A stretch of DNA of 64,000 nucleotides, from positions 744,001-808,000 of the forward strand of contig CAWUHX010000135.1 of NCBI GenBank assembly GCA_963922205.1, in the 5' to 3' direction. This document shows, piece by piece, positions 1 to 13,100 of this stretch (positions within the stretch are counted from its first letter, which is position 1; each line of letters opens with the position of its first letter). A program made the position numbers and the translations under genes. Under the pieces are notes generated by a model. The model had not been told where the DNA came from, ran no database searches, and saw only the letters and a list, made by a program, of their open reading frames with translations. The DNA is from Romanomermis culicivorax (Eukaryota > Nematoda > Enoplea > Mermithida > Mermithidae).

Positions 1-265
1 ACTGATTTCACTGCTTTTAAGACTACTAACATAGATTTGTTGATCTTTATACTGCTAATTTTGTTTCAATATATGGAAATCGTCATAACGACTCTATCTT
101 GGAAACCTAAATTAGAAAACGTGTAATTTTTGGCATTTTTTGAGCATATTGTTTCGTAAACGTCAAGAAAGCAAGCATCGTTGGCTTCTTTGAGAACGTT
201 TAGGCTTTTTTCAATTGGATTTCGCCGCTTATTAGGTATTCCTAAATTTACGCATCCTTTTTTAG

Positions 266-1389
266 GGGCCAAAATCCTCTACACATTTTGGCTTGTCACG
301 GGAAGGACAACGCCGCGGCGATTTTCAACGTTTTCTTAGAAACGAAACCCGACTACGCTCTAGACATGCGTGACGTCGAAGGAAATACTCGTAAAACAAT
401 TTTTTTCATCAATTTTCCATTTCTTAAGCGGCAAATTTCTCTACTCTTATAGCTTTTCTTTTGGCCTATATGAATGGCAACTTCAGCCTGTGCAAAGCGG
501 TCTTGGCCGCCGGGGCGTGTTTGGCCGTCGTCAATGATCGTTTCGAATCGATTTTCAATTTTCCAACGCCCACGAAACAATTGTTGTTTAGGATATTAGG
601 TGAGTTTTAAATTTTTCAGATTAGAAATCCGCGACAGAATTTCGAAACAACAAGTCATCTAAAATAATAACTGACTCTCGGTCGATCTTTTCACTTGAAA
701 ATCCAAAAATTGATCCTAGAAAGTTCGATAATATAATAATGCTATGGAAAATCGAGCTTCTCTTTAGAAAATGTTTGTTTCGCTATTCAGATAATTCATA
801 ATATTTAAAAAATTTTCGGCCTGTTCAATAGTCGACAAGTTTTCAATTTTTCAATCCAAGTTTCAATGCCATTCATGAATAGGATTTCATAGGATTTCTT
901 ATTCCTCACTCATAGTTAATAAGAAATATGTCCCTTAAATTAGGAAATTTCGTAAAATTTACTTGTTAATTTTATTTTGTTTTGTTTATCTGAAGTTTAT
1001 AATACATTGCATTTTTCTCCAATCCCAGATCAATTGGTCGTGGAACCAAAATGGGCCGAGGGCGACTGTTGTTCGGAATGCAGCGTGAAATTTTCCTTGA
1101 CAGTCCGGAAGCATCATTGGTATTTTGGTTGTGCATAATCCTACCTAGAAAATCTAAACAATCATGGAAAATTTGAAAATTTATAAAAGTCTGGAAATTA
1201 AAAATTTTCAGCTTCTTCTGATGATTTTTTCTTTTATTCTTCATTCTTTTCAGTCGTCATTGCGGTCGACTTCTATGCTCAAAATGCAGTGAACAAACGA
1301 TGCCAATTTTAAAATACGAAATCAACAAACCGGTTCGATTGTGCCAAATTTGTTTCGACGTTTTATCGATGAACGTCAATTCTTCTTGA
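266..1389 (+). CDS. ANKFY1: Ankyrin repeat and FYVE domain protein (ANKFY1/Rabankyrin-5-like), C-terminal exons only
   Basis: Four exons can be read: 266-390, 453-599, 1029-1119 and 1254-1389 (TGA). All junctions are GT/AG and phase-consistent. The first two encode the last ankyrin repeats (LACHGKDNAAAIF, LLAYMNGNFSLCKAV); the last two encode a FYVE zinc finger with CX2C pairs, the basic RKHHCRHCG core and a C-terminal RLCQICFDVL. FYVE fingers bind phosphatidylinositol 3-phosphate on early endosomes; Rabankyrin-5 is a Rab5 effector in macropinocytosis and endosome traffic. The FYVE domain ends nine residues after its last cysteine, as in ANKFY1, and the ankyrin-to-FYVE spacing matches that family. 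The 5' part of the gene (BTB and most ankyrin repeats) lies upstream of the window. Identity rests on remembered family sequence; no search was run. Confidence 0.92.
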
Positions 1390-2155
1390 CGAAGTTCCAT
1401 TTTTTCGCGATTTTGTACAAAAATTCACTTTTGCATAATAACACGTACAACAGGAGTCATTGTATCCAGGTTAGATGATTATGGGTTCAGAATGTTCGAG
1501 AAACGAATGAAAATGTTACGAAAAATTTTTTGAGCTTCTAACTCGGAAGACTTTTTCTAATTTTGTTGAAATTGGTTTTAAAATTTCACAAAGATGGCCA
1601 ATTTTGTATGTTTTCGTCTGTTTGAATATTTATTAGCGTCATATACATTGTATTTATAGAGATATGCATCAAAAACCTGAATCAAAATCGGTGTTTCAGA
1701 TTTTGACACGCGTTCAATGTTCAACTCGAAATCCTGATGTATATGTGGAAAATGGTACCATTATACAAATTAAGAAAAATGTTCTCATGGTTATAAATTC
1801 TCACGATTTTACTGCAAGCGATGTTCATCAACAACGATTTTCAAAGTTTTCAAGATGAAAATCAGTAATTTAATCTAGGAATTTCTAGATTTTGTGATAT
1901 TTATCTTTGGATATAATCTTTCGTTTGGATAAAAGTGTTTCACGAATCTTGAATCATTTCTCTGTGCCAATTTTCCATTGCGATATTTTGCAAAATTTAC
2001 TCGATTTCGGATTCAAGTTATATAATTTGTATACAGTAAAAGCTTATGTACTTATCTTCGTTTTCTACTGTAGTTTTTTATTCTGTAATACTATATTTTG
2101 CGTAAACATTTTTTTCTTTCGTTCAAATTTTTTCAATTTTTAGATATCCCTGAAA
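1390..2155. other. Intergenic spacer, ANKFY1 to POLR3F
   Basis: No supportable coding exon was found. The last bases carry a TTTTTAG acceptor (ending about 2143) 12 nt before the POLR3F ATG. That fits either a spliced 5' UTR or spliced-leader trans-splicing. Both flanking genes are on the + strand, but the spacing is much longer than a typical nematode operon gap. Confidence 0.5.
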
Positions 2156-5100
2156 ATGTCCGCAACCATAAAATCCGAACCGACCGAAGTCGGAACTAGC
2201 GGCGGCGGAGTCGTCGTTACCCAATCGATCGAACCATTAGAATTAGAGGAGAAAATTTATGAATTATGTTCATCGTACGCCGACGGCATATCGGATTCGG
2301 AATTGCAGAATAAAATACCTTCCAATATAGACGCTCAACAGCGGGCGGCGGCCATAAATCGACTTTTGGCCAAATCCAAACTTGAATTGTTCAAAAGCGG
2401 TACAATGTTAATTTATAGGGTAAAATCGTCGAGCGACGGAACTGCCGCCGGCGGCGGTAAAATCGCCGGAGCGACGAACGAAGAGACGGCGGTTTATAGA
2501 TTGATTGAAGAATCGAAAAATAAAGGTTAGGCGTTGATGATATTTTGACGATTAAAAATCGTATAAATTGTCTACAGAATCAGTGACTTTCAGCTGCAAA
2601 ATCCCGGTTTACGTATAATCTAAATTGTCAAAAAAGAAAATAACATTCTGGGAACTGCCATCATCGAAAAACTGAAAATGTCAATTTTTCGTGAGCAAAT
2701 GATCATTCTTGAGCAAACAACGGTCAAAAATGTCAATTTTGTCGGCGCTTTGTGTCAAAAATATACCTTATTTTATGTTTTTTTACTATTTTTCACTATT
2801 TTTTGATTATAATATTATTTTATGAACCCTTTGTCGGATTTTTCAGACAAAAACGATTTTTTCCGTCAATGACTCCCTGAAACTCTGTGCAGTCGATGAC
2901 CCCATCCATAAAAAATTTGCCTGACCCTGCAAACCTCGGAGTATTATACTTATGAATCTATCAAATGTAAAAACGATGTGAAAAGTGTCAACTAGATAGA
3001 ATTCGATTTTGTGAACTTGGTCAATGTAAGTTTCCGAAAGTTGCAAATTCTAAGCAAACTTAAGCTGTCCAACGGTAAAGGGGATCAACTTTTACAAAAA
3101 TTTAGGCAACTACTTTTGACATATAATTTGTTTTCTGAAACATTTCATAGCTGCCGATTAGATTAATTTCGGGAAAATTAATCTAATTATCTCTGAAGTA
3201 TTCTCATTTTATCATTGAATTTCCGGTGCCCATTTACATAGGGTGACCCAGAACAGCGTGATTACAGTAACCAAAGCAATTTGAGGTTCCTTTGTATTTT
3301 TTACCAAAATAACTCTATATTCATGCCGAAACTTTTTGAATGTTCTACATTCACAAACTGGTGGGTAATAGTGTTATGCAAAACCAATATTTTAATGGTT
3401 TTTCATGGAATTTTTTTGGACCAATTCCACAAAAACAAATGAATTTGAGAGAAAATACTGAAAAGTCCACATGTGATTAAAAATGTTCAATGAGAAGAGT
3501 TTAAAAAATAATAAATATTGTTGGAAACGAGTGATCAGATATCGAACGTTCATTGCCTAAGTCCATTAAATTTTCATTGATAATCAAGCATTCTTTATTG
3601 CAGCAGCTCAACTTTCGAGAAATACAATAAAATTGGGATGAAAAGGCAATGCTGTACTATAAATAAGTTTCAGTTCACGAGTGTATACTGTTAGTATAGA
3701 TGAAAAATTTTAAAGTGAGAAACTTGAGCAAATACGAGTAAGCCATCTGATGAACAATATCCGACACTCCAGATTGACTGACTGAGATACCACAAGCCTT
3801 CTAGGCCGTAGAAGTTATATTTTTCGATAAGAAATTTTTTGCATTGCCTAGTAGCAATGAAGGCTTTGACAAGGATACCGAAACACATATCTCGTGATGA
3901 AATCTGAATATTTGTCACATGAGTACGCTTTTCAGTGTTATTTACATAACATTGATTTTGGTTGATTTCCTCAAAAAACGTTCGAATTTGTTTCTTACTT
4001 GCAAATTTTCGATTTGCATTTGATACATAAGCAAATGCCACACATGAGCTAACCGTTTTATGAGTCTTTATCCGATTTTATGGCAGAAATTAACACATCT
4101 GATTGATTTTGACGCGATTTCTTTTAACGTCATAAGCATTTTAATTTAAGGAACATTTAGAATCGAATCTTTTAGTCAATGGTTAGAAAGATAATCCTGT
4201 TATAAGTGCAGATAATGTCTTGAGAATACACTGCACTTGTTAAACTTCAATTTCTGAGTTTTGACGTGACCTATGAATCATAAAATCAGTGCAGTCAAAA
4301 TAAAATGTTCTTTTTTTGGATATTTCGACATGTCGATGTGAAATTTGAACATGTAAACTCAGATTTATATTAGATAAGTCGTTGACTTTTATTACAATAT
4401 TTACTCCAAATCAAGACAACAACAACAGTAAACTTCCATTGATTTTTTCCTGTTCATTTTCTCGCTGACTAAAATTTTGCCGAAAAATGTCGGAGGCATT
4501 TAGTTTGTACATAATTTAGTTAGGAGGAACTGCAACTCAAGTCTAACAAAAAACAGCTGATATGGTGTTGTGTAAATTCAACATCGTGCAAGAATCCTGA
4601 TACTTTCTCTTTTTTTAGTACGTTGTGAACTGTTCGATAAAATCAGTATTGTCTACAAAAACCTTCACTAGAAGCTTTGACTGTAAAATTTTTATCCGAC
4701 AACTTTTGAGCGTTAACACTAAGGTGGGCTCAAAAATGTTCAGTTCGAAACGTTGTATGGTAGCAGAAAATAAAAAAATATGAAATTGCGAGCAAACAGC
4801 AAGCTTCAAATTATTTTTTTGGGTCATATACTCAATTCGCTTTACGATACAGCTGTTTTCAGGTATATGGATCCGAGATATCAAAGAAATTCTCAAATTA
4901 CACGTCAATACTATCAATAAGGTACTGAAAACGTTGGAAAGTCGAAAATTGATCAAAGCTATAAAACCAGTCGGCGCGGCGGCTAGCAAAAAAATTTATA
5001 TGCTTTTCGAATTGGAACCCGATAGTTCGGTAAGCGGCGGCGCTTTCTACAGCGGTCAAGAATTCGATAGTCAATTCGTCGATCTCCTAAATCAACAATG

Positions 5101-7333
5101 TTTAAAATATTTAAAATCGAAAGCTCAAGCGGCGGCCGAAAAATTCCCGAACGATTTTCTAGCGAAGTGAGATTATAAATTATTTTTCTCTTTTTGAAAA
5201 TAATTTTGATATTACAGTTATTCGAAGAATTTTTTGTTTTTGTGTTTGATGCACAAGTCGCTTTAGTTTTTCTAGCCAAATTATCAAATTTAGAGATCTG
5301 TAAATAGAACACCATTTTAAAAAAATTGATTCTACGTCACAATGATCACGGATTCATTTGTAGAAATGGTAATCAAAAAGTGCTATTCTTCATTGTGCTT
5401 ATCTAACCCCTCTCTGTGTAAATTTCTATTCCACGACCTTGAACTAGATTTGTGCAATTAGATTGCATTTCATATTACTGTAGAATCACTCAATTTAGTA
5501 GACTTACGTTAGGTCGAATGATGCCAAATTTGCATATATCAAAATGCGGAATCGGAATTCTTGTGACTAATACGACGTAGGAACAAAGATTTTTGGATTT
5601 CTTCGAATCATCAGTATTTGTTGCATTGCACTGCTCTTAGAAATTCTTCCAGAGAAAGAAGTTAAAGATGCGATCAAAATATTATATCATTATTTGTGCT
5701 GACTTGCAGCAAGCCACAGTTGGTTTGTTAACTAAATCATAGCTTCCAATTAAAGTATTTGGAATAAGATTAGTCTGATATTTTAGAAAGATAAAGAACT
5801 TGAAAAGACTGCAATCTGTACTCATCATGAAAATTTTTTTGTATCCTAATCAGCAAAATAGACACTAGTTGCAAAAAAGACTGCAGTAAAAGTCACAATA
5901 AAAATAGATACGTTACTGGAGGATTGTAAAAAATTTTTACAGAAATTGGTTTGTACAGTCTAGGGAGTCAAACAAATTTTCATGACTCCCGAGATTAAGA
6001 AATCCTTGATTTATTGTACGATTCGCAAGTCCGCTTCTACAGGAATGGTTTATAATCTGATCATACTCGTACTAATATCTTAAATTAAAGCTATGATTTA
6101 GTCACTACACTGTGGCTTCTAAACAAGAATATCATTTTTTTGATTTCAGATTCTAAAGAGCATTTTTTGGTAAACTTGATTCCTGGTGTGGAAAAATTTT
6201 GAACTTTTTTCCCAGAGGTTTCCACCAGGAATGTAATCGCATAAATGCTGATAATTCTAGAAATTCTAAAATCTTCTATTCTAGTATGGTATTAGTGTCA
6301 CAAAATTTTGATATATGTAAATAATCATGCGACCTAACGAAAATATACTAAATTGGGCGATTCTACAGTAATATGAAACTCAAATCAGGTTTATTAATCT
6401 TTTAGTTCAAGATTACGAAGCGGAAATTAACAGAAAAAGTATGGTTAAATGAGCATAAAAAAGAATTGTATTTTTGGATTTTCAATTCTGCGAATAAATC
6501 TATGATTACTGTAATGTACAGTCACTTTTCTGGAATAATATTCTGCTTACAGATGTTCGAGCTTATCGCATTTTAGAATTTTTATTTGCAGCCTAGTCAA
6601 ACAAGTTAGGATTTGTAAATTTTTCAGTAGTTTGCTTCTTGTGAGATCATTTGAATTCCTATTTTAGATCTCATTATTCTATTTCCTGATGAAATTTTAA
6701 GACTTTGTCCATCAGCTTTGCACTTCCACCGTATAATTACTTTTTACCTTGAAGGTTATTATGTTGTTTACACAGAAAACGAGGTTTGCTATAAGTTGAT
6801 TTCTAATTTTTTGCTAATGTAGAATCGTTTTCTTTATACTTTTTGCCAAAGTTTGACAATTTAATTTTATATGTTCCAGAATAGGTATTCTAGATTTTTT
6901 GAAACCCTTTTTACTTTTCTTTCGTTTTTTTCTTCTCTATTTTGTTCTTTTTTCTTTTCTACTTTGTTCTTTTTTCCTTTCTGCCTCTTTTTTCTATTTT
7001 TTTATTTCTAGGCGAAAATCATGCCTCACGTCGTCCAGCGAAATTTTGCAGCACATCAAGGAATTGAAAATCAGCAAAATCGACCTATCTCTAGCCGACG
7101 TGGAAAAAATTTTGGACACCGTCGTCTTCGACGGCAACGCTCAAAAAGAATTGGGCGTCGTCGGCGGCGATACGTTTTACGCGGCGACGAAGACGCCCAA
7201 TTCGCAAACGACATTTTGCACCGGCTTGGTGAAAGCGCCTTGCGCTTTTTGCCCGCTTTTCGAAGATTGCCGCCCGAAAGGTTTAGTTTCGCCGGCAACG
7301 TGTGTCTATTTTAAAGAATGGTTGGCCGAATAA
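2156..7333 (+). CDS. POLR3F: DNA-directed RNA polymerase III subunit RPC6 (RPC34/POLR3F)
   Basis: Three exons, 2156-2525, 4863-5166 and 7012-7333, join in phase to a 331-residue protein (human RPC6 is 316). Residues ~25-100 form the first winged helix (QQRAAAINRLL), ~123-200 the second (IWIRDIKEI, LESRKLIKAIK, then SGGAFYSGQEFDSQFV), and the tail has four cysteines, C302, C305, C311 and C322 (APCAFC, EDC, PATC), matching the family's iron-sulfur cluster ligands. RPC6 is part of the RPC3/RPC6/RPC7 subcomplex that helps Pol III open tRNA and 5S promoters in the nucleus. The ATG was chosen because it follows a TTTTTAG acceptor closely and the N-terminus fits. Introns are long (2337 and 1845 bp). 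Intron 2 ends in a pyrimidine tract of about 110 bp before exon 3. Confidence 0.97.
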
Positions 7334-10300
7334 TTGATCCAAAAAGAACTTTGCCGGTTAGCACGAAAAATTATTTTTCCATAGTACGAATTGATCAGCA
7401 AGTTCGTTCGTAAATTTTTCCCGGTCTTACAGTTTGGAGAATACCAAATTTTTGAATTGCACTTACTGATCTTTTATCGCGAAAGTGACACTGTGGAAAA
7501 GTGACCGCTTGTTAATTTGTTGGAAGATTTTTTATGTTGCTCAATATTGTTTTTTACATTATAAAAAATAGTTTACGAGTCATATCTTCCCTTCACGTTT
7601 TCATTTTTTGAATCATACACATTCCGCATTCTAAATTTCTGTGGTTTCTGTTTTTCTTCCAGCTGCCTTCCGGCACCTTACAGATTGATGCAGTATTGTA
7701 ATATACGTGGTTAAATCATTTATGTGTCTCAGTTTTACATGTATAAATTTTTGCTAACCTGAATCCTTAAAGTCAAGATTTGAAACTCTCGATCAGTGGA
7801 AATTTTTCCTGCTGGATGTAATATCTTATTTGTAAGGCCTTTCAGTGACTGATTATATACTCCTAGAGACTGTCACTTGGGCCTGTCCCCAATACAGCGA
7901 AAGTCAAAATAGGAAGACTCAAAACAGCGAATAGTAAAAAGTTCTATGCGTTAGAGTAAACGCACACATCATTTTTATAATAAATATGCAAACTGGGCAT
8001 ATTAGAACCGTTTTTGCTAGTTGAGAGTCTATGATTAAAATTGTTTTGTATAGAGCTCAATGGCAAAAAATAAATTAATGAAGGAAATAAAACAAAATGA
8101 AATGAATAAAACCATTAAGCAGTAAAGCAAAACAAATAATAAAGAAACGAAAAGTAAATAATGTAATAAAAAGTAGGTAAACAATAGAGCAAAAGTACAC
8201 AACCTGATAAATTTAAACAAAAAGTGGCTTACGAAGAATATAAAAGGGAATAAGACAATAAAGGAAAACAAAAACAAAAAGCATGCACGTAGATACATAC
8301 GTTAATAATAAATTAACCATAATTAAAAGCTGTAATGTCGTGAAAACACATGCTATAGAGCCATAATGTGGGAAATCCGGCGATTCGTGCCAAAATGTGT
8401 GACAACCAGCATCCACCAGATCGAAATGGAGGACCAAATAGGCCTGCCCAATCTACAATGTCTGCCCCGCCCAATCTACATTTTTCCATTCCAAAGAAAA
8501 CTTTTTTGAAAATTCGTTATTAGGAGAATCTGTTTTGAGACTCCGCTACATTCAGGATCGTTGTTTTGAGAATCGCTGTATTGAGTCTCGCTATTTCGAG
8601 TTTCGCTATTGTGTGTTTCGCTGAATAGGGGTGAAACCGTCACTTGAGGCGCCTTTTCCAACAATCTGATCAAAGCAATATCATGTTATGCTAATTTTCC
8701 GTGTTTTTCTCCCATCTTGATGAGTGAGTCAAAGCGGACAATTTTTTTTTGAATTTTCAAAATTTCAAATATGATTGTCTAAAAACATTTTTCTCCAAAT
8801 TTGGCCATTATTATTTAAATCATACATCTAATTGGGGGGAAGTGCTATAGAAACCAGCTGAAATCGTAGGCCTAATGGCTAGCCATTGGGCGACCCCCCC
8901 TGGATTTTCCAATCGTCTGGCTAGCCATATGGTAGTCATAGGAACAGCAAATTATATGGTATAGCCATATGGTAGTCATAGGAACAGTAGGTTCTAAAAA
9001 ACGTCAATTTATTGATGAAAAACGTAAATTTTCTCGACCTTTTCGAGTCACCAATACATTTTTACGGTTTTTTTAGACAAAAATTGGTATTTTTTGAACC
9101 ATTTTTCGGATTTTTTTGTGAAAAAGTCGATTTGTTCCTTCAGAAACCGCCCGTAGATTTTAGGGGAATCACTGACCCCGGCCTAAAATGTCGCAGGACA
9201 CCCTAGACCTCGTCACATGTATGATGGAAATCTGTTAGAGAATAATTCACTAAGAATGGAAATGATTTTGTTAAAATTCTGACACTTGTTAAGTAATTTT
9301 AAATAGCAGAACCGAAACTTGATGCCTTTTCTGCTTACAATGGAAGTGTAGATCTTGTGACTTGACTGTGCCGAAGCGTTTCTTCTTCACTTTACGGCTC
9401 TCCAGCGGAAGTACAGTAAGAGGATCTATCAAGTTACACTTGCTCATCAACTTCTTTGGGCAGTCACGATACTTTTTGAATGATGGGATCACAGAAATTT
9501 ACGATTTTTTCCCCATATTTTGGCAAAATTCACTGCATTTCACACTTTATCCATCACTCAAAAAGCCAGATTATCACTATTTTTTCAAATGTTTATCTCC
9601 TCAAGTCTTGAAAAAAACCGGCCATTGGAAAATCATTAACGACAAAAAAGGTAGTATCTGATGAGCTCTTTCGCTACTCGAAATTTCGGATGCGGAGAAC
9701 CTCTCTTTTTGGATTTCGACGAGAAAATAATATCAGGATAAGGACAATGAAATTTAATTGATTTTTCATTCCGATGTCTACACATATGGAACTGAATAAG
9801 CTGCATTGCGCAAAAAATCTCTAGTGTCGTTTGATCCAAAATTGGAATTTCGGAGCACACGTACACTAATTGAAATTTTTCTAGTACGTTTTCGCGTCTT
9901 GTGGCTTTTTTCCCGTTTTTCAGACTCATTTGCATAATTTGCTGATCTATAGTTTCCTGTATTATAACGTCACTAAAGCATTCGATCGTGTGTTCCACAA
10001 TTTTTAAACTACTTTCTCATTTCAAGAGTTCGATCTTGTTTTTTTTCTATCTGAAGTAGTCAAAATTTCATTAATATTTTCGCATGAGTAGTTCATTTTT
10101 AGTTTAGTGCCGATTTTGGCATCGTTGAATGAAAATCAAATTATGAAACTACGTCATATCTTACTGTAGAAAAGTAATTTTCAAGTTGAATAATGAGTCG
10201 ACTTTTCCATTTTGAAGTTCAATTATTCTTTTATATTGCGATTATCAAAGGCGAAATTCCTGTTCTCAATGTGAAGGTTCTCTGAATTTTCGATTCCGGG

Positions 10301-12171
10301 GTAACTTGGAACATTAGAAATAATTGATTTCAGGAGAATTCGTATAGCGCCTCTAAAATTTGACCAAATCAGATGTTTTTTGTTTCAGATGAAACTTCAT
10401 GGGGTAACATGAAACACCATTGCCATGACCTCCACATGAACTTTTGAAGCTTGAGTTTTTGGGGAGTCGTAGATGACGTAGAGGACACTAACTTTCCAAA
10501 TTTTCAAGTCTGAGACATTCTTGTATCATGTGGGGCACAATGAAGTTTGCAACCCTTAAAAATCAAAAAACTGACTAGCACGTATGAAAGCATGACTAAA
10601 AACTGACATAAAGCAATATGTATAGTAAAACATGTATAATCAGAACATAACATGTTCACAAATGTAAAGTTTTATTTCTTAAACTTTTAAATAAAGTATT
10701 ACGAACACAGTAAACATCCAAAAAACTTTTACAAATCGTTCCAAGTTACCCCGGTAGTTTCAAGTTACCCCGGATGACGGTATCAAGACATATAAATTTC
10801 ATGACTGGATAATAATTAGTAAAGATGATATTTTTTGGGAAATATCTGCTCTCATTTGGATGCTCATCAGTTAAGACTTTATGATCTATGAATATAAAGT
10901 GTGGAAAATACTTTCTGCAATTTGGCGTCGACAAGATGCCTACGGACTGATAGACATATAAGTTACTGTAGTTGTAGGAGACATCAACTCAAAATTTTGG
11001 TCATTCATGATTATGACTTATTACATCCATTCTCATAATAGATTAACGCTTACTGGCATTAAGATACTATCCACTATGTCATCGCAACAAATTTTCGGGC
11101 TGAACTATTTCTGCACATTATACCAGTTCATATAGTTCATTACTTTGAAATGACACACACGCAGCGAGAATCAAAAAAGTTGACTCAACTTGATACACAA
11201 TTTTCATAGAAAGACCACACTGTTTATGCATTTTTGATTTAAATGAACTGTCTTTGTTACTCAAGAAATTTTGACCATTTAACGAGTTTACGGAATGAAA
11301 GTTTTAGCTGCTCCATTTAGTGCTCATGAACGAGAAATTTTCTTTATTCATTACAGTAATAAGCTTAAACGCATACAATAGACTCCATTCATTTTGAACT
11401 GGTCTGTAACGGGGAATGCTAATAAGTTTACTACTGTAATCAATGAAAAATAACCCGGTTAATTGGTCCAAATTTATCGAGTAGCACTTAGGTGTCGACA
11501 CAGTTCTCTCTAGATCAAAAGTGGATAAGCACGATGTATTTCAACAATCTTGGCGTTTCCCATTCTAACTAAAAAACGGTGCTTTTCTACAGTGTAAAAT
11601 TTTCCACTGAGTGAAAATTGCGTTTCAAACTGAACTTACTTTTTTAATTTTTGCTGCATCTATCATTTTATATTAAATGGGTTATACATAGCACCATTTT
11701 CTGCAGCAGTCTATATATCTAAAGTGTTTGATATTGCTGCTTCACAGTATCCATGAAAAATAGATCAAGCAAGGAAAAAAGTAGGTTAAAAGCAAAAAGT
11801 CCAAAGCACACTGAATGTTCACTGGATGAAGTGCATCTCTAAGTATAACACATTTGATATGGGGTCATGATACAAAGATAAACGACTTTAAAGAAGTTCA
11901 GTTCGCCATCTCAATGCATGAAGCTAGAGTAAGCTCCATCAAAAACTGAGATTTCCAATTTGGCATCACATTAATTTTTTGCTGGATTGTATGTATTACA
12001 CGTTTGCAGAGCAGTGTTCGATGATCTATAGTCTGTTTTTTCAAATGCTATATTTCCAGAAAGACTTAAAATTAAGTGCCGTTTCTTAAATTACTGCAGT
12101 CAAAAAATTTTTCGTTGACGGGATAGTTTGGTGTAAAGTTCGCAGCTTCAATTAATGGAACTAAAGAATGG
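7334..12171. other. Gene-free intergenic DNA
   Basis: No exon set that joins in frame was recognised. 8060-8290 is A-rich on the + strand. 8520-8640 has decayed ~15-bp tandem units of the form TTTCGAGTCTCGCTA. Two near-identical 27-bp copies of ATAGCCATATGGTAGTCATA-type sequence lie at ~8923-8990. 10296-10773 is a separate inverted-repeat element. The rest is AT-rich with frequent TACTGTA/TACAGTA words. Confidence 0.5.
10296..10773. repeat. Non-autonomous inverted-repeat element, CCGGGGTAACTTGGAAC ends
   Basis: A perfect 17-bp inverted repeat: CCGGGGTAACTTGGAAC at 10296-10312 and its complement at 10738-10754. A second near copy of the right end follows at 10758-10773 (TTTCAAGTTACCCCGG). A related GGGGTAACATGAAAC stretch lies inside at ~10400. 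There is no coding capacity. The structure suits a MITE-like element, but no clear target-site duplication was identified. Confidence 0.55.
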
Positions 12172-12740
12172 TTGGCAAGAAAGTAATGTCGATCTTTGGT
12201 CATGTGTTATCAATCAACTTTTTCCTCAAAATCCTGCCCAATAAATTGGGTTGTTGATTGTTTGTTTGGAAGAGCAAACATTATTGTTTTGAAAAATGAG
12301 GTAGGTTTTCAGTTGGCTCATACTGTCCATTTTATTGATACCTAAAACAAAGTGTTATCGTCTGGACCATATACATCATTGCATTTTGCATGAGTATGAT
12401 TTGGGCAGAACTGTAACTTAGGCAACAAGAAATATATGGCAAGCATATGGTGAACCTGCTGTGTCTAAACATGCAATCAAACATTGGTTTGCAAAGTTCA
12501 GGACTAACACTCGCAGTATCAAAGATGAACCTCATAGTGGATCACCAGATGAAGTACCAGAAGCAGACATTCAAGAACAGCTGGACCTCGATCCAAAAGT
12601 AACCACTAAGGAAATAGCAGAAGTACCCACACTACTACTAAAAATCAAATAAAGCAGATGAACAAGGTTAGCAAGCTCCAAACATGGGTGCCTCACAAGT
12701 TGAGCGATCACATAATGCAACAGCATGTTATCATTTCCAT

Positions 12741-13092
12741 ATTTTTGAAAAATAGGGTGTAGCAAGGAGTCAAACCTGGGTTACCAGCATTCTGGGCTAA
12801 TGTCCTCACCACATACCAAGAGGTGAACCCAGATTAAGGCGCTTCCCTTGGCTACGATTTTTAGCATAACTCCAATGCTTGGTGGTCATGAACCTACAAC
12901 CTTTGGAAAGTAGCAGCATACCTGCTGCTTTGAACTGCTGACCAATGAAGTTGCTGACTTTTTAGAAATGAAAATTATATGGAATTTTTGGAGTGAAAAT
13001 AAATGAGAAAAATAGGGTGTAGCCAGGTTCGACTCCTGGTTACACCCTACTTTTCAAATTCATTTCCACTCTTAAAATTCCATATAATTTTC
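12741..13092 (-). mobile_element. 352-bp SINE-like insertion nested in the mariner, 13-bp target duplication
   Basis: TTATCATTTCCAT occurs at 12728-12740 and again at 13093-13105. Removing the DNA between them together with one copy makes the mariner reading frame continuous across the join, so this is a real insertion. On the - strand, 12830-12750 resembles the second half of a tRNA: GGTGAGGACA, an anticodon-arm-like stretch, then B-box-like GGTTTGACTCC and TACACCC. The right part is a long palindrome, annotated separately. The duplication length suits an LINE-mobilised SINE, but no poly(A) or other family-typical tail was found, so the class is inferred. Confidence 0.65.
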
Positions 13093-13100
13093 TTATCATT
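12965..13100. repeat. Long imperfect palindrome with a tRNA acceptor/T-arm-like tip
   Basis: GAAAATTATATGGAATTTT (from 12970) is mirrored by AAAATTCCATATAATTTTC (to 13092). At the centre, AGGGTGTAGCCAGG (13014-13027) pairs with CCTGGTTACACCCT (13035-13048) around a TTCGACT loop, with one mismatch. The tip therefore looks like an acceptor stem stacked on a T arm, without D or anticodon arms. Confidence 0.75.

Noticed and set aside
66..272. 68-codon ORF on the - strand
   Set aside because: It overlaps the acceptor and start of an ANKFY1 exon on the + strand and shows no domain.
9636..9998. 120-codon ORF on the - strand
   Set aside because: Low-complexity, no recognisable domain, and no flanking exons that join in phase; could be a decayed exon but not supportable.
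12750..13048. Functional tRNA gene
   Set aside because: No full cloverleaf: the D arm and 5' acceptor strand do not pair, and the second copy lacks D and anticodon arms.
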